A stretch of 64,000 nucleotides of DNA from Oegoconia quadripuncta (GCA_949316235.1 OX438741.1:13021124-13085123), one strand, 5' to 3'; numbered from the stretch's first letter, positions 1-11,054 are shown. Numbers and translations: made by a program. Notes: a model not told the origin generated them from the letters alone.

Positions 1-46
1 GTCTTAAACTCATCAATTATCCATCAAGGAAATTCCGACACCGACA

Positions 47-297
47 TTTTTTTTATGCACTTCTGGTTCGTACTTGACCTCAATCACACCTGGTATTAAG
101 TGAAGATGAGGTCGAAGGTGGAAGCGTACTGACCCGAAAAACCCAATACATTTGGGGGACTGGCTATCTTATCTCTGACAAACGGAACACAATAATGCTA
201 TTAACATTGCTGCTTGGCGGCAGATTTAGATAAGACGGTGGTAGCTAGCCAGGCGGACATTTAAAATGCTCTACCACCAACCAAACCGTGTACTTAT
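47..297 (-). repeat. SINE-alpha, head truncated
   Basis: It reads from the A-tail (seen as T-run) through the GACCTCAATCACACC body to CTACCACCAACCAAACC. The tRNA-like head is missing. It matches the more complete copies at 41.9, 47.9 and 57.6 kb. Confidence 0.8.
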
Positions 298-324
298 ATT
301 ATACACACATACTCTAGTGTATCC

Positions 325-428
325 TAATGTTACTTTTACGGTTTGCTATAAAATATGTTTATCCAATTGCTTTGGAACTTATGGTATGTGTGTGACTGGA
401 GATACAAATAAACGATTTATCTATCTAT
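325..428 (+). repeat. LINE 3' end with (CTAT)n tail
   Basis: It ends in AATAAACGATTTATCTATCTATC, a polyadenylation-like hexamer followed by a CTAT microsatellite. This is the 3' architecture seen at 1807-2024 and 45237-45475. It has no coding part. Confidence 0.5.
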
Positions 429-1127
429 CTAATGTTTCCTATAATATAGGACATGTCCGAAATCTACTGTACCTGCTTTTCTTAGTTTGAGATACTAAAA
501 ATGGATAATATTTTAACACAAGTATTTGACTGAAGCAACTGACGATCCTGAACCTCGAATGGAAAGACTTGGCTTAAAAAATGAAATTATCACATTCAAA
601 TCGTGTCCCCGGAGATGGACCAATTTGTCAGCGTCTGTGTCGATCTGATAACGGTCCCTAAGGTTACTATATAAATTACCAACCAGTAATTCAATTTGAG
701 CGTATCCTTTAACAGAATTAAGGGGGGTCACGTCTATTCATAGTGATTGCTCAGGGACATTCGTCTTTCACATGAGGGTCGAGTTCCTTTCAAGGTCAGA
801 CGAGTGCAACTGTGAAATTGTATATTATTTGCTTGAATTGATTTACGCATGGCTTTAATCTGCCCTCAAGTTTTAAAAAGATATCTTAGAGTAAAATATG
901 CAGTCCAACTTGCTTCCGAGAGGCATAGTACCCAGCATACTCAGGCCACTAGAGGGGAAATGCAATGGTGATTGCCTCGCTGAATGCATAACCTCTGCTG
1001 CGGAACAAAGGCGTTAGTTCAAGGTTACTGTTTTAAAAATGGGTTCTTTTCGAGACCAACTGTGAAATTAATTATTCGTTGTGGTTCATTAATTTATTTC
1101 ATTTACTTGACTTATTCTATAAGTCGT
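429..1127. other. No recognised feature
   Basis: AT-rich intergenic sequence. Short open frames occur on both strands but none resembles a known protein or carries splice-consistent coding sequence. Confidence 0.5.
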
Positions 1128-1303
1128 ATTTATTCAAATCAAATTAAATCAAAAAATATTTATTTCGTAAGATAAATATTATCACTTGAAAACATCATAT
1201 TTTTTGTCTTAATATTAAAGTTTTTGACATTATTGCTCATTCACACAGCTGATAGATTCCTCAGAGAAGAACGAGCCAGAAACTCAAGGGTTGCTCTTTT
1301 AAA
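1128..1303 (-). repeat. LINE-A-type 3' end
   Basis: On the minus strand it carries the AAAGAGCAACCCTTGAGTTT / GTTCTTCTCTGAGG block that recurs at 9.5, 16.1, 18.5, 40.2, 56.0, 60.1 and 62.3 kb, here followed by an A/T-rich tail. The closest copy is 55905-56060. Confidence 0.6.
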
Positions 1304-1806
1304 TAAGTTTGGGTTACAATCATATTATATTGTATAATTAGACTGAATATCGCCGAGCGGTCTATGTCCATGATTGCTTATCATCCGGATAGTCACAAAT
1401 TTTATAATAGCCTTTGGAAAATAACGTCTGTTTTATTTTGGTTTTGAATTTATTTAAAGGTAAATTTTGAAAATCCACTGGAACCTTATTATAAAAGCGT
1501 ATACATTGTCCCTTAAACTTTACTTATTGTATTGTATAGGCCCCAGGAACTGTAAGCTGTCCTGCTGTAACCTTACTGTATTAATAAAGTAACCTTGCAA
1601 ATGTTTGACTGCCTTCGAGAATACTAGTATCGCCCAAGCCTTTACTCCTTGCATCTGACTAAAATTGCTTTATTGTTATTTTTAGTAATTGTTTTATTTA
1701 CATGGTCCGTATTCCGGGCTCTAGATATAGAGTTAATTCTACACTAACAACAGATGCTTTCTCTCGCAGGGCACTAGCTGAAAATCAGTGTCTTACCGCT
1801 ATAGGT

Positions 1807-2024
1807 GAGGATCCACACTGAGCGACGGCCCATTTGTGGTACAGATACACATACAACTCTATTATAAGTTGTAACAGTTGTACTTAATTTTTGTTGTTAC
1901 TTTTATTACTGTGAAATAAGGCTACATTTTATAAGAATAACACTAAGCAAAATGATTGTTGCGTCAAATATTTTTGTATGTGTTTCTGTAATATGCAAAT
2001 AAACGCTTTATCTTTCTATCTCTA
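1807..2024 (+). repeat. LINE 3' UTR with (CTAT)n tail, copy 1
   Basis: About 215 bp closely matches 45237-45475, including GCAAATAAACGCTTTATCT and the CTAT tail. The tail is followed by an inverted CTTTCTATC/GATAGAAAG at the edge. Confidence 0.7.
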
Positions 2025-2545
2025 GATAGAAAGGTAAAGCTAAAGATGCTTGATGACATTAATGTTGAAATACTGCTTGTGTTAATGTACTATGATTCAG
2101 TTTTCAACGACTTCTTCGTGTTGACACAGAGTAAAGTGGAAACCGTCACCCGCTGTATCAATCCCTTGTGCTTGCCTTCTATTTCACCGGATATTATTCT
2201 TAACCGAAAGTATACAGGGTTGAGCAAACGGTCGGTGAAGGGAAAGTGCTTAAATATTGAGGTTTGCAATTTTAATAGAAGGAAAATGTTCGTTTATACT
2301 TGTCCTGGCCTTATATTATCCAGCTTGCAACTGCCAAATTCGACCAACAGTAAGTGGGGTTGACTGAGGTACATTTTGAGGATGCGGATGAGGAAGAGGA
2401 AGGAGAAGAAATAAATTTTAGACAGTCCAGTGAAAATACTTAATTTTGTGGTGTAACTTTCTATAATTTTAAAGGGGTAGCAATAAAACGAGTGACTGTA
2501 AATTACATTTCGAAGTTTCAAAATTAATTAATTTAGGTTATAGTA

Positions 2546-2845
2546 TAACTAAGTGAGCGACTGACTGCGAGTGACGAGAAATCAACAAACAGTAACTTAC
2601 AAACATTAATTTGAGTTACTTAAAAAACAAAATGAGAAGCTTCATAATATTGGAGCGACCTAACCTATCCATGTCGGGGTGCCAAGAACTCCCGTGCTCG
2701 CTTCGCTCGCACTCGTCCGGCTCGCTTGCGCCTTACCCTTCGAACCTAACCGAACCATGTCGGGGTGCAGTTATGCTTTAGTTGCCCTCTTTGTATATCC
2801 TGTCCCTCACTTAGTAATGTAGTCACTCACTTAGTAATGTAGTCA
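2546..2845. repeat. Repeat with short inverted ends and CTCGCTTCGCTCGCACTCG core
   Basis: AACTAAGTGAGCGACTGAC near the left and its inverse (GTAGTCACTCACTTAGT, partly duplicated) near the right bracket a core with ACCTAACC...TGTCGGGGTGC. The core is related to 32040-32160. The class is unknown. Confidence 0.4.
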
Positions 2846-3262
2846 CTGAAATAAAATTTTAATATCTGAAATGGATTAATCACAACCCACTTTTTGTAAG
2901 CTCGTTCTGGATTTTATTATTAATCAATATTCGTCGTTAGTTAAGTTAATTATTCGCTTACTCAAATAAATACCGCTCAAGTTATTAAAACAGTATGTCA
3001 TCATCAGTCGCAAAGTTTTTTTTTTATTCGCTTGTTTTATAATTCCTCATTTTAAAGTTCCAGATTTTTTGTTGAACAATAGAGTTTTTTTTGTTTTAAT
3101 TAAACAGTAAAATAAAGAAAGAGGAAAGGGTAAGGATTCAGCAATCTGCTGATTTTCAGTTCCCCCAGCAGCGTAGTTGCTACCACCAGAGGATAATTAT
3201 GGTAGGAACAGTAATATATAATCAAAAATTACTATTAGTTTTAGTAAGGTAGTAATATATAT

Positions 3263-3395
3263 TTTTTTATTCACTACGGGTTAGCACTTGACCTCAATCA
3301 CACCTCATGTTAAGTGAAGATGAGGTCCAAGGTGGAAGCGTACTGACCCGGAAACCCATGGCTATCTTATCTCTGACAACCGGTATACCTGTATA
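3263..3395 (-). repeat. SINE-alpha tail fragment
   Basis: It matches the tail third of SINE-alpha, from the T-run through GACCTCAATCACACC to CTTATCTCTGACAACCGG. It then passes directly into the repeat at 3428. Confidence 0.7.
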
Positions 3396-3427
3396 CCCAT
3401 CAGTATAGAATAAAAATGTTTTTATTT

Positions 3428-3640
3428 CTGTAGCTTACTTTAGGTATAGTATAGGCATTTAGTTATAAAACCTACAATATTTAATTAAAGTTACCACTAT
3501 GCAGTTCATTGCAATGTATATACAAGATCTCTCAAAACAATTTTCAAAAAAAATAATCAACGGCTACTTTATATTTTCTAAGAATAGTTTATTTATTCGT
3601 GATATTTGCATTCGGTGAAATTTTTTATAAATATATATAT
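3428..3640 (+). repeat. Interspersed repeat, copy 1 (pairs with 5453-5655)
   Basis: It starts TCTGTAGCTTACTTTAGG and runs about 210 bp with clear similarity to 5453-5655. No coding sequence or terminal repeats were seen. Confidence 0.6.
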
Positions 3641-3756
3641 ATAGCAGTTAATGATCGATTTTTTTTAATAGTTACAGGTGTTCTAAGTATATTCGCAGTG
3701 GTAATTTTTATCTAAGTCTGTGTTTTATTACTAAATCCCTATACTATATCTAAAGC

Positions 3757-3830
3757 TGTGATTGTGTGATTGAGGTCAAGTACCAACCCGTTATGCATTT
3801 TAAAAAAAAATAAAAAAAAAAAAAAAAAAG
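3757..3830 (+). repeat. SINE-alpha 3' tail fragment
   Basis: It reads GTGATTGAGGTCAAGTACCA, then CCCGTTATGCAT and a long A-rich run. Only the last 60 bp of the SINE are present. Confidence 0.65.
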
Positions 3831-4289
3831 GAAGCCCTTATTTGTTAGAACACATTTGTATTCTATTACTGACAGATACTCTATTCATGTGCAAATCACA
3901 TCCTTTAAAAAATTAAAGGAAGTTAAAAGTGTATCCTTACTAGGTAAGGAGATTGTTTGCACGACAAACTGGCTCTTTAATTCTTGGAAAAAAAATTACA
4001 AGATTAATAGTCAAATTGCTAGGTGATTGAATTCGATAAATAGGTAATAACTTGGAAGCTCTTTCTCACGACAGACGATTTCATCATTCATCGCAAATGC
4101 CATTCATTTCTCTTGATGCTGGTGATGATGTCAAGTAACTTGACTACATTATCATTATAAATGAAGGAGGAAGGAGAAAAAGAATTCATGATCTCGATTT
4201 TTGGAGAAGAGCATGCAGAAACTCAAAAAAATTATGAATTTTTATTATTATGTATTATGAGGAATTACAGAAAACTCGGGTTGGTTAGG

Positions 4290-4606
4290 TTGTGTTAGGT
4301 TCCTTTGCATGTTCGAAGGGTTCCGGGTGGCAGGCCCAAGGAGTGGACCCCATGGTGACAGACGCTGTCAGAGCGTCATAGGGTGTGCTGGGGAGAATTC
4401 TTCCCATGGTGGGTCCCGAGGGACAGGCCCGCTGGGTCGCGGTTGCCATGCATAGGTGGAACCCTCAGAATTGTGGGTGTCGGCGTAAAGCCCGGGGGGT
4501 TTTAGTGGGTAGGCCCACTCCTATCAAAGGAGTGGGGAGCCCCACATATCCCCGTCGCTGACCCCATCAGCGGCGGGTCGAAGGCGTAACGGCATTTCTC
4601 CCCGTA
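4290..4606 (+). mobile_element. R1-like LINE, 3' UTR only
   Basis: GC-rich block ending CCCACATATCCCCGTCGCTG...GCGGCGGGTCGAAGGCG and an A-run. Its last 110 bp match the 3' end of the R1-like LINE at 10002-10906 read on the other strand. It is heavily 5'-truncated. Confidence 0.65.
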
Positions 4607-4744
4607 AAAAAATTGCATACCATCGAGGAGCCTCGCAGCCCTCTGGGCAACGCAAGTTTCTTAAATAATGCAGGATTCTATGACAATTACTACAATGACT
4701 ATAAAACACACCCGTATTGCTACTATTAGTGCAAACCTCACCTA

Positions 4745-4905
4745 CTGGTAGCTTGTATCTTTACCCTAAGGTTTGCCTGGAAGAGATCGCTGTTAGCGAT
4801 AAGGCCGCCTTTTTGTGCGATTAATGATGTACGCTGTATTCTTCATGCAGCTTTTGTTAATTGTGCAATAAAGAGTATTTGAATTGAATTGATTTGAATT
4901 ACTTA
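4745..4905 (+). mobile_element. Jockey-type LINE 3' end with (TTGAA)n tail
   Basis: It contains CTTTACCCTAAGGTTTGCCT, GCTTTTGTTAATTGTGCAAT and an AATAAAGAG-TATTTGAATTGAATTG tail. The same 3' end closes the LINE at 49935 (minus) and recurs at 38910-39056. Confidence 0.65.
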
Positions 4906-5378
4906 TTAAACTAGTAATAACTACTCAAGCTCGGATTACACAGACATGCAGCCTCTTGACAACCAAGTCAACAATAATTCCATATCTGAAGGTTTGCTCA
5001 GCTCCCATGAGGCGAGCAGCAGTAGAGAATAGCTGAAAGTAATATTTATCTTCCAAGAATATAACTTTCAACAAAAAATATAACCTCCAAAACGACAATT
5101 TCGCTACCTAGGGAGCTGGCTGAAAGAATATTTTGTATAAAACTCGGTGAAACATTTATTATGCCTTGCGCTTTAGCTATTTACTACGAGGTATACACGA
5201 GAGAAGGGGTTTCAAGGAAAAATAAATTCCATTTAACGGTTACTTTTCAAGAAAAAGGCGGTGTGAAAATGAAAATTGTTTATAAAGGCACTTAGAAAAT
5301 AATAGATGCACTAAGTTTCCGCGTTCATGAAACCACAGACCACCACAATAGATTACATGACTATCATGTGTTTATAAG

Positions 5379-5735
5379 CATCGGTGGCTCAGCGGTTAAC
5401 ACGCGGTCTCCCAATTTAGGAGGTTCGGGTTCCGTTCCCAGGCAGGTCAATTCTGTAGCTTGCTTTAGGTATAGTATAGGTATTTAGTTATAAAACCTAC
5501 AAAATTAAATTAATGTTACCACTGTGAACTTCATTGCGTTATAGAAGATGCTAAGATCGCCTAAAACATTTTTTTTTTATTAATCAATGGCTACTTTGTA
5601 TTTCTAAAATTTGTTTATTGAATCGTTATATTTGCCCGCGGTAAAATTTTTCATGAAATATGAAGGAGCGTCGGTGGGTCAGCGGTTAAGACGCGTTCTC
5701 CCAATTTAAAAGTTCGATTTCGATCTGAGCTGAGC
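5379..5735 (+). repeat. Two SINE-gamma tRNA-like heads flanking a 200-bp repeat
   Basis: Heads with GCATCGGTGGCTCAGCGG and a GGTTCGGGTTCC-type B box lie at 5379-5450 and again at 5665-5735. Between them lies the repeat shared with 3428-3640 (5453-5655). The arrangement could be a dimeric SINE or two insertions. Confidence 0.55.
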
Positions 5736-5844
5736 GTTCATATGGTAACGCGCTCATATAAATAGCGGACAGTTCAAAGGTTGGATGTTACGTCTGATAT
5801 GCGTTCGACTGTACCGTGATCCACATCATTTTGTAAAACTATAA

Positions 5845-5890
5845 TCTAACTAATATAATAAATGTGAAAGTTTGGATGTTTGTTTCTTTG
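5845..5890 (+). repeat. Helitron-like 5' fragment
   Basis: CTAACTAATATAATAAATGTG followed by AAAGTTTGGATGTTTG, the start of the element seen nearly complete at 25990-26178 and 35214-35440. Confidence 0.45.
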
Positions 5891-6026
5891 TTGCTTTATA
5901 TACCGGTGAGTTTTTTTTTACCTCAAGGGAAAAATAGGTCATATTAGGTAAGTGAAATAGAAGTCATTGGCATAGGTAGCTTTTTTTTTCAAAACCATCA
6001 TCGACCCACGCGCCTGCGTGGTTCGA

Positions 6027-6211
6027 TGCTATTAACTTTGCTATTTGGCAGCAGATTTAGATAAGATGGTTGTAGCTAGCCAGGCGGACGTTTAAAATGC
6101 CCTACCACCAACCAAACCAAGTACTTAAACATGTAACCCGCTGGGGATCGAACCCGCGACCTCCGAATCGTAAACCTAATGTTGTTTACATTGAGCCACG
6201 GAGGCGGTTTA
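6027..6211 (-). repeat. SINE-alpha head half
   Basis: It carries CTACCACCAACCAAACC, the B-box complement GGGGATCGAACCCGCGACC and the terminal CCACGGAGGCGG. The tail half is missing. Confidence 0.8.
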
Positions 6212-6284
6212 ATTCTACCTATATACCAAATACGTGGTACTACCAAATACCAAATTCTACCTATATAGGTATTCTACCTATATA

Positions 6285-6382
6285 CCAAATTTCATTCAAA
6301 TTAGTTCAGCCGTTTCGCCGTGATTGAGCAACAAATAGACAAACAAACAACATCCAAAGTTTCGCATTTATAAGATGGATAA
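6285..6382 (-). repeat. Helitron-like fragment
   Basis: It reads in reverse the element start: CCGTGATTGAGCAACAAATA, AACATCCAAAGTTTCGCATTTATAA. It is the reverse-oriented partner of the 5845 piece, on the other side of a SINE-alpha copy. Confidence 0.5.
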
Positions 6383-6559
6383 AATGGGCTAGGCCTGTAT
6401 CGTGGATGACAAAATTTCCATGATAGAGAAACAATTTCACTGGTCATTACATTGTATAAGTAACATCTGGATTAATCATCCTCTCTTTTTGTATAACAAT
6501 TATAAATAGGTCTTTTTGTATTGTCTTTGTGATGTAGTTTGTTATATAGGTGATTATGG

Positions 6560-6873
6560 CATATCAATAATCTCATGACATGGTTTATATTTTATTTTGT
6601 TTTGTTTTATTTCATTTTGATTATTCTAAAATGGTATGACGTTGACGTAACAATGGTTACATACTTATACTTTCTTAATTAATTTTGACATACATAAAAC
6701 AATATGTTTTACTATTGTATACAGGTATTTGTTTTTTTTTTGTTATTATTTTTTGTTTTATGTTTGACAATCACTTTTATTTTAGATTTCATAAATTTAC
6801 GAAACTGTATGTATGATATGCTGTTGTAAAAGTGAACTAAATAAATCTAATCTAATCTAATCTAATCTATAGT
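6560..6873 (+). mobile_element. LINE 3' UTR with (TCTAA)n tail
   Basis: It ends GTTGTAAAAGTGAACTAAATA followed by at least four TCTAA units. The same 3' end in the opposite orientation lies at 12397-12500. No coding sequence is retained. Confidence 0.55.
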
Positions 6874-7062
6874 CTATTTTATTCTTAAGTATTGAAACTG
6901 TTTACCTGTGTGCATGCTGTGTTCACATCCAGTAGGATATATTCAGTTAATTATGTCGTAATGTTGGGTAAGACTGAAATATTTTGAATATTGTATCCGG
7001 TTTTGTGAACCGTTAAAATTTTTAAATTCTGTTAAATTAGACTTAGGTAGATAATATTATGC

Positions 7063-7410
7063 TATGCTATGCTATGCTCTTGTCGGTGGAGTAATGATCA
7101 CGTCTCCCCACTTTTCGCCCTCGATTACCTCTACATTCACCTTTTCTTTCACTTGGTCAAAGTAATTACGGCTATGTCTTCCCCTTTCTCTCTTTGCTTC
7201 AATCTTTCCCTCAATTATATTCTTCAAAAAAATATCGTGTCTTATTAAGTGACCTATCATCCTTCCTCTTCGGTTCTCAACTGCTCCTTTACCATCACTA
7301 ACACCTCTTCATTTGTTCTCTTCTCTGTCCAGCTTATTCCCTCTATTCGTCTCCAGCACCACATCTCGAATGCCTCTAATCTTTCCTTCCTTACAGCCCT
7401 CTTTTAAGAT
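7063..7410 (-). pseudogene. LINE reverse transcriptase C-terminal fragment (RTE/jockey-like), frameshifted
   Basis: Minus-strand translation gives LEAFEMWCWRRIEGISWTEK, the LEAFExWCWRRxxxISWTD motif found after the RT domain of many insect LINEs, then NEEVLVMVKEQLRTEEEG and a stop. A different frame continues as MIGHLIRHDIFLKNIIEGK and ERGRHSRNYFDQVKE (the GRRR-x-x-Y tail). One frameshift and an AGCAT microsatellite tail mark it as dead. Confidence 0.7.
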
Positions 7411-7916
7411 TAGAGCTATTTGTTATACTTAACAAAATAAAATTACATTCATTTTAATTCTTTCCAAACCATTCCTAAAGAGCTTTCGACCTAAAATCTC
7501 AACCGCAATCCTCTAAGACGCTCATAAAATACAAAGCTGCATAGAAAGTTTTGAATTTTAAAGCCCGACTAACAGGACGTATGTTTTAAGTGTGCATATG
7601 CCGTTCTGTGCATCTGAAACGACTAATGAGAAAGTTGTGTGCATCTCTGGAGCGCTGTGGATGTTATCTAGAAGAGACAATTCGAATAACTATTTAAGTA
7701 TTTGCATGCTGGCCTGGGAGTGGAAGAAACACGTAGAATGTGCCAGCCCCATCACAACCCGGAATGGCATCCCCGGTGCATACCACCAAGCACCTAGGGG
7801 CACCCGCATGGTCTATACTCAACAGTGGACGTCCTGTGTCTTATGATGATGATGACATAATGTGAAAAATTTACATAATTAACTGCGAAATATAAATCAA
7901 ATAAATCATGCTCTTA

Positions 7917-8030
7917 ATGGTTAGCATTGTTGTGTTCTGGCTTTTGAGGTAAGATGGCCACTCCCCCCAAATTAAGTTCAGGGTTGCGGGTGATCACGCT
8001 TCCGTCTTCGGCCTTCACTTAACATTGATT
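7917..8030 (+). repeat. Highly diverged SINE-alpha tail
   Basis: It follows the tail-half pattern (AGCATTGTTGTGTTC, GATGGCCACTCCCCCCAAAT, CTTCACTTAACATTGATT) with many mismatches. Confidence 0.55.
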
Positions 8031-8046
8031 GATTGACATGATGATG

Positions 8047-8330
8047 AACCCGTCTCTTCCCGTGGATGTCGTTAAATGCGACTATGAGTCTTCCACCAAA
8101 AAAATATGTACATTTATTTCAAAAGGTGAACCGTGGATGTTATTTCAAGAGTTAAACTTTTAATGTTAGGAACACCCAAACACTAATGTTTATGTATGAT
8201 GAATCCTAGGAAGAACACTTCCATAATTTCTAAATCCCCTGAAATGCTGAACGCAAACTATGAGATAGTAATGGCATCGAGTAATGTGTGTTCTTGTAGT
8301 TTCGTTTGTGCAGTTCTCCAAAATTAACAT
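8047..8330 (+). repeat. CCCGTCTCTTCCCGTGG repeat family, copy 1
   Basis: It contains CCCGTCTCTTCCCGTGG, GTGAACCGTGGATGTT and GGAACACCCAAACACTAATG. It aligns with 37440-37690 and 57985-58500. The class is not recognised. Confidence 0.55.
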
Positions 8331-8484
8331 TTCTCTGCGTGGAATGCTAAATAGTTAGTTCAAATTTTGTTGTCGCAAAGTGCAAGTCATGGATAGAAAC
8401 TTAAAACTTTATTTTTAATTTATTATGGCCTAAGCAGTCATTACATTAACAAGGATTACTTGTCATAGAAACAATTCATTTATA

Positions 8485-8788
8485 TTAGGTCCTTACCTTA
8501 AACTTGGCGTTTTGTATGAACAATTTCATTAAGGCTGTTTTCTCCATACAAACATTTTTGATTTTTTTTTTGGGAACGGCAAATACAAATTTAGCTAAAC
8601 TTTGTGTGTATTATCGGATAACATTAAGTTAAGAAGTTACCGCTTTATAAAAGTTTCAGCGAATCTAAGAAATGGTTATGGGAAGCACATGAAAATCAAA
8701 TTTGGATATAGCTTTGAAAATCGCAGGAAGTGGTTACATATGATTAACGAAGAAAAAAAAAACTCCAATTTCATAGGTAAAGACCCAA
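8485..8788. mobile_element. MITE-A copy 1 (internally deleted)
   Basis: Ends TTAGGTCCTTACC and GGTAAAGACCCAA are inverted repeats. It is shorter than the 422-bp copy at 30701-31122, with the middle missing. The short open frame inside is not a gene. Confidence 0.7.
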
Positions 8789-8814
8789 GGTTTAGTTTTT
8801 AGTAAGGACAGGAA

Positions 8815-9660
8815 CTATGGATGTAAGCGGACTTCGCAAAATCAGTAATTCATTCACACGGCTATATTTTCAATAAGGTTCCCGTTAATGAACAACATCT
8901 TCCTTTCAATAAATTTAAAGATTCTATAAAACAGAAACTTATTAAGAAAGCATATTATAAAATATCAGTCTATTTGGGTGATAATTAATAAAAACTAGCT
9001 GCACTCGATTTTGTGGAACGACGTGCCATGAGACTCATAGGTGAAAATTCGATGACTGCTAAATTGCTGAGCCTTGAACACCGTCGCAAAGTCGCTTGTC
9101 TCTCAGATTTTTACAGGATGCATTTCGGGGAGTGTGCGTTGGAATTACATAATCTTATTCCACCGTCACCCTTCCATCTTCGGACCACTAGGGGTGGGGA
9201 GGGATTCCACCCGTATATGTTAATATACCGAACATTCGCACTAAGAAGTTCGATTCTTCATTCATCATCCGAACAGCCAAGGCATGGAACTCCCTTCCGG
9301 CGTCTGTCTTTCCTGAATCCTACAACCTTGGGATCTTCAAGAGCAGGAATTTACTGGGATCGCGTGCTTCATCTTCGACCACATTGTCACTTTCCATCAG
9401 GTGAGATTGTGGTCAAACGCGAATTCAGTCAATCATAAAAAAAAAACAAAATCAAACCAGCTCGTTCGTATGTCAGGCTATTTCACAATTGATAAAGAAA
9501 TAATGTTGTGCCTATGAAAACTTGTTTTTAGAAAGAGCAACCCCTCAAGTTTCTTGCTTGTTCTTCTCGGGAGGAAATTACCTTTTGAACAAGCAATTGT
9601 GACGCAGTGTTCAACCTCGACCTCTTTTTGTCATGTCGATACTCTTTGGCTTTTTACTTT
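8815..9660 (+). mobile_element. LINE-A 3' portion split by a LINE-B insertion
   Basis: 8835-8993 matches LINE-A coding (KVSNSF... NKFKDSIKQKLI...) and 9453-9620 resumes with the LINE-A 3' UTR (CAGCTCGTTCGTATGTCAGG, then GAGCAACCCCTCAAGTTTCT). The 8994-9452 piece between them is LINE-B. Intact alignment across the gap is seen at 18252-18690 and 39828-40290. Confidence 0.7.
8994..9452 (+). pseudogene. LINE-B reverse transcriptase C-terminal fragment, frameshifted
   Basis: The translation VERRAMRLIGENSMTAKL... HRRKVACLSDFYRMHFGECA, then LHNLIPPSPFHLRTTRG, is the C-terminal region of a lepidopteran non-LTR RT. After HPY the frame shifts; the NIRTKKFDSSFIIRTAKAWN segment seen at 53042-53518 can only be read in another frame. 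It ends in an A-run near 9440. Confidence 0.75.
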
Positions 9661-9785
9661 TTTCGAATTGAATTCGGAATTCTAAATTGTTTCCTAAAAC
9701 AAAAGTGAGTCGTTTTTCGAAATTGTATTTATTCTTTTGTGTTTGTAATAGTTATAATCTAACGGTCTTATTCCTAAAAATTTAC

Positions 9786-9860
9786 AAACGCTTTGTTTGT
9801 TTGTTTGTTTGTAAACGTTTTATTGTACAAAAATGCAATACATTAATTTTGCATTGATAC
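9786..9860 (-). repeat. LINE 3' end with (TTTG)n-type tail
   Basis: GTTTGTTTGTTTGTAAACG, then TTTATTGTACAAAAATGCAA, is the reverse of the 3' end at 27380-27462; another copy is at 26815-26890. Confidence 0.55.
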
Positions 9861-10001
9861 ATAAATTGAGTACAGTAAAACGCTTTATAAGCCTGTTTTA
9901 TTAAGCGTTTGTAAATTTTTATGAATATGAGGGTTAAAGTGTAATCGTTTGAGTGCTAAATAAAACACAGAACTTCAGCTTGTTTATTCACCGACATCCC
10001 C

Positions 10002-10906
10002 TTTTTTTTTTTTTTTTTTTTCGAGGGGAAATACGTTTACGCATTCGACCCGCCGCTGTGGGGCAGCGACGGGGATATGTGGGACTCCCCGCTCCAATGT
10101 CAGGAGCGGGACTACCCACTAAAACCCCCCGGCGACCTTCCTCGGCAGTAGGGAGGACCTGGGAACGCATAAGCGGCTCCAGGTCGTCCCCCGCCCCGCC
10201 TCCCCTCACAAGGGGAGGCCCGTTCCCGGAGGGCGGCTAGCGCGCCCTCCGCGGGAGCACTGTCGAGCCCCACACCGCGATCAGCGAGCGGTATGAGGCG
10301 CGACAGGGCCCGATGCGACGACACCCCCCCGGTCGCTCCGGGGGGTGTCATCCTCTCCCGGGTCGCGTCCGGCGGCTACATCGCCCCGAGATGTAGCCGC
10401 CCGCGACCCCGGGCGACGTGCAGGGGGGCTAGCGAGCGTTGCCGCCCCCCCGACGTCGCCTCCTGCGAGCGGGATCGGCCCTCTCCCGATCCCGCTCTGC
10501 GGCCTCCTTCTGGAGCATGACTGCCTCGCAGAAGGAGGCCGCTGCCCTCCGACCCTCCTCGCTCGCCAGCATAGCCGCGACTAATGCTGGCGGGGACAGA
10601 TCTCGTCCGATCCGGTCGACCAGGTCTCGACGCTCGGACTGCCACGCCGGGCAGTCCTCCAGCGTGTGCTGGGCGGAGTCCTGGTCGGACGCGCAGTGGT
10701 GGCATCGTGCCGTCTCCTCCCGTCCGATTCGACTCAGATACTCACCGAAGCACCCGTGCCCGGTGAGTATCTGAGTCAACCTGTAGGTGACGCAGCCTTT
10801 CCTCCCCATCCATGCTTCGAAGTTCGGCAGAACGGCTCCGACGGCGCGTTGGCGGGCGCAGCCTTGTAGCACAAGGCGCTCCCGCCAGAGCGTCAGCGCA
10901 CGTCGG
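10002..10906 (-). mobile_element. R1-like LINE, 5'-truncated, with poly(A) and 14-bp target duplication
   Basis: Identical TCACCGACATCCCC flanks it at 9988-10001 and 10907-10920. The minus-strand copy ends in about 20 A residues (seen as T-run 10002-10021). These are the marks of target-primed reverse transcription. The GC content is far higher than its surroundings. The 3' UTR matches 4290-4606. Confidence 0.88.
10429..10906 (-). pseudogene. R1-like LINE reverse transcriptase C-terminus, 5'-truncated
   Basis: About 158 codons are open from the truncation point to a TAG at 10429. It contains FEAWMGRKGCVTYRLTQILT and GHGCFGEYLSRIG, then a zinc-knuckle-like C-x2-C-x8-H-x4-C segment (CHHCASDQDSAQHTLEDC), then a DLSPPALVAAML...ASFCEAVMLQKEAAERDRE tail. 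This order is typical of R1-clade C-termini. The RT core and endonuclease are absent, so it cannot function alone, but no stop breaks the remaining frame, suggesting a fairly recent insertion. Confidence 0.8.
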
Positions 10907-11054
10907 TCACCGACATCCCCTGTACAAGTCTGCTGGACCGATAGGTGCGAAGTCCACGACCCTATTCTACCTGTACCGATCTTATTATACCTGTACTCCT
11001 GGGTCTACCGTCGACATCCCAGGAGGAACCCTACCACCCGTCGCGCAGTAACTT

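Noticed and set aside
2046..2363. 105-codon open frame
   Set aside because: No recognisable motif, no splice-consistent partner and no repeat-encoded protein; treated as chance.
6840..7080. TCTAA and AGCAT pentamer runs as telomeric repeats (TTAGG)n
   Set aside because: The units are TCTAA and TATGC, not TTAGG or CCTAA, and both sit at LINE 3' ends.
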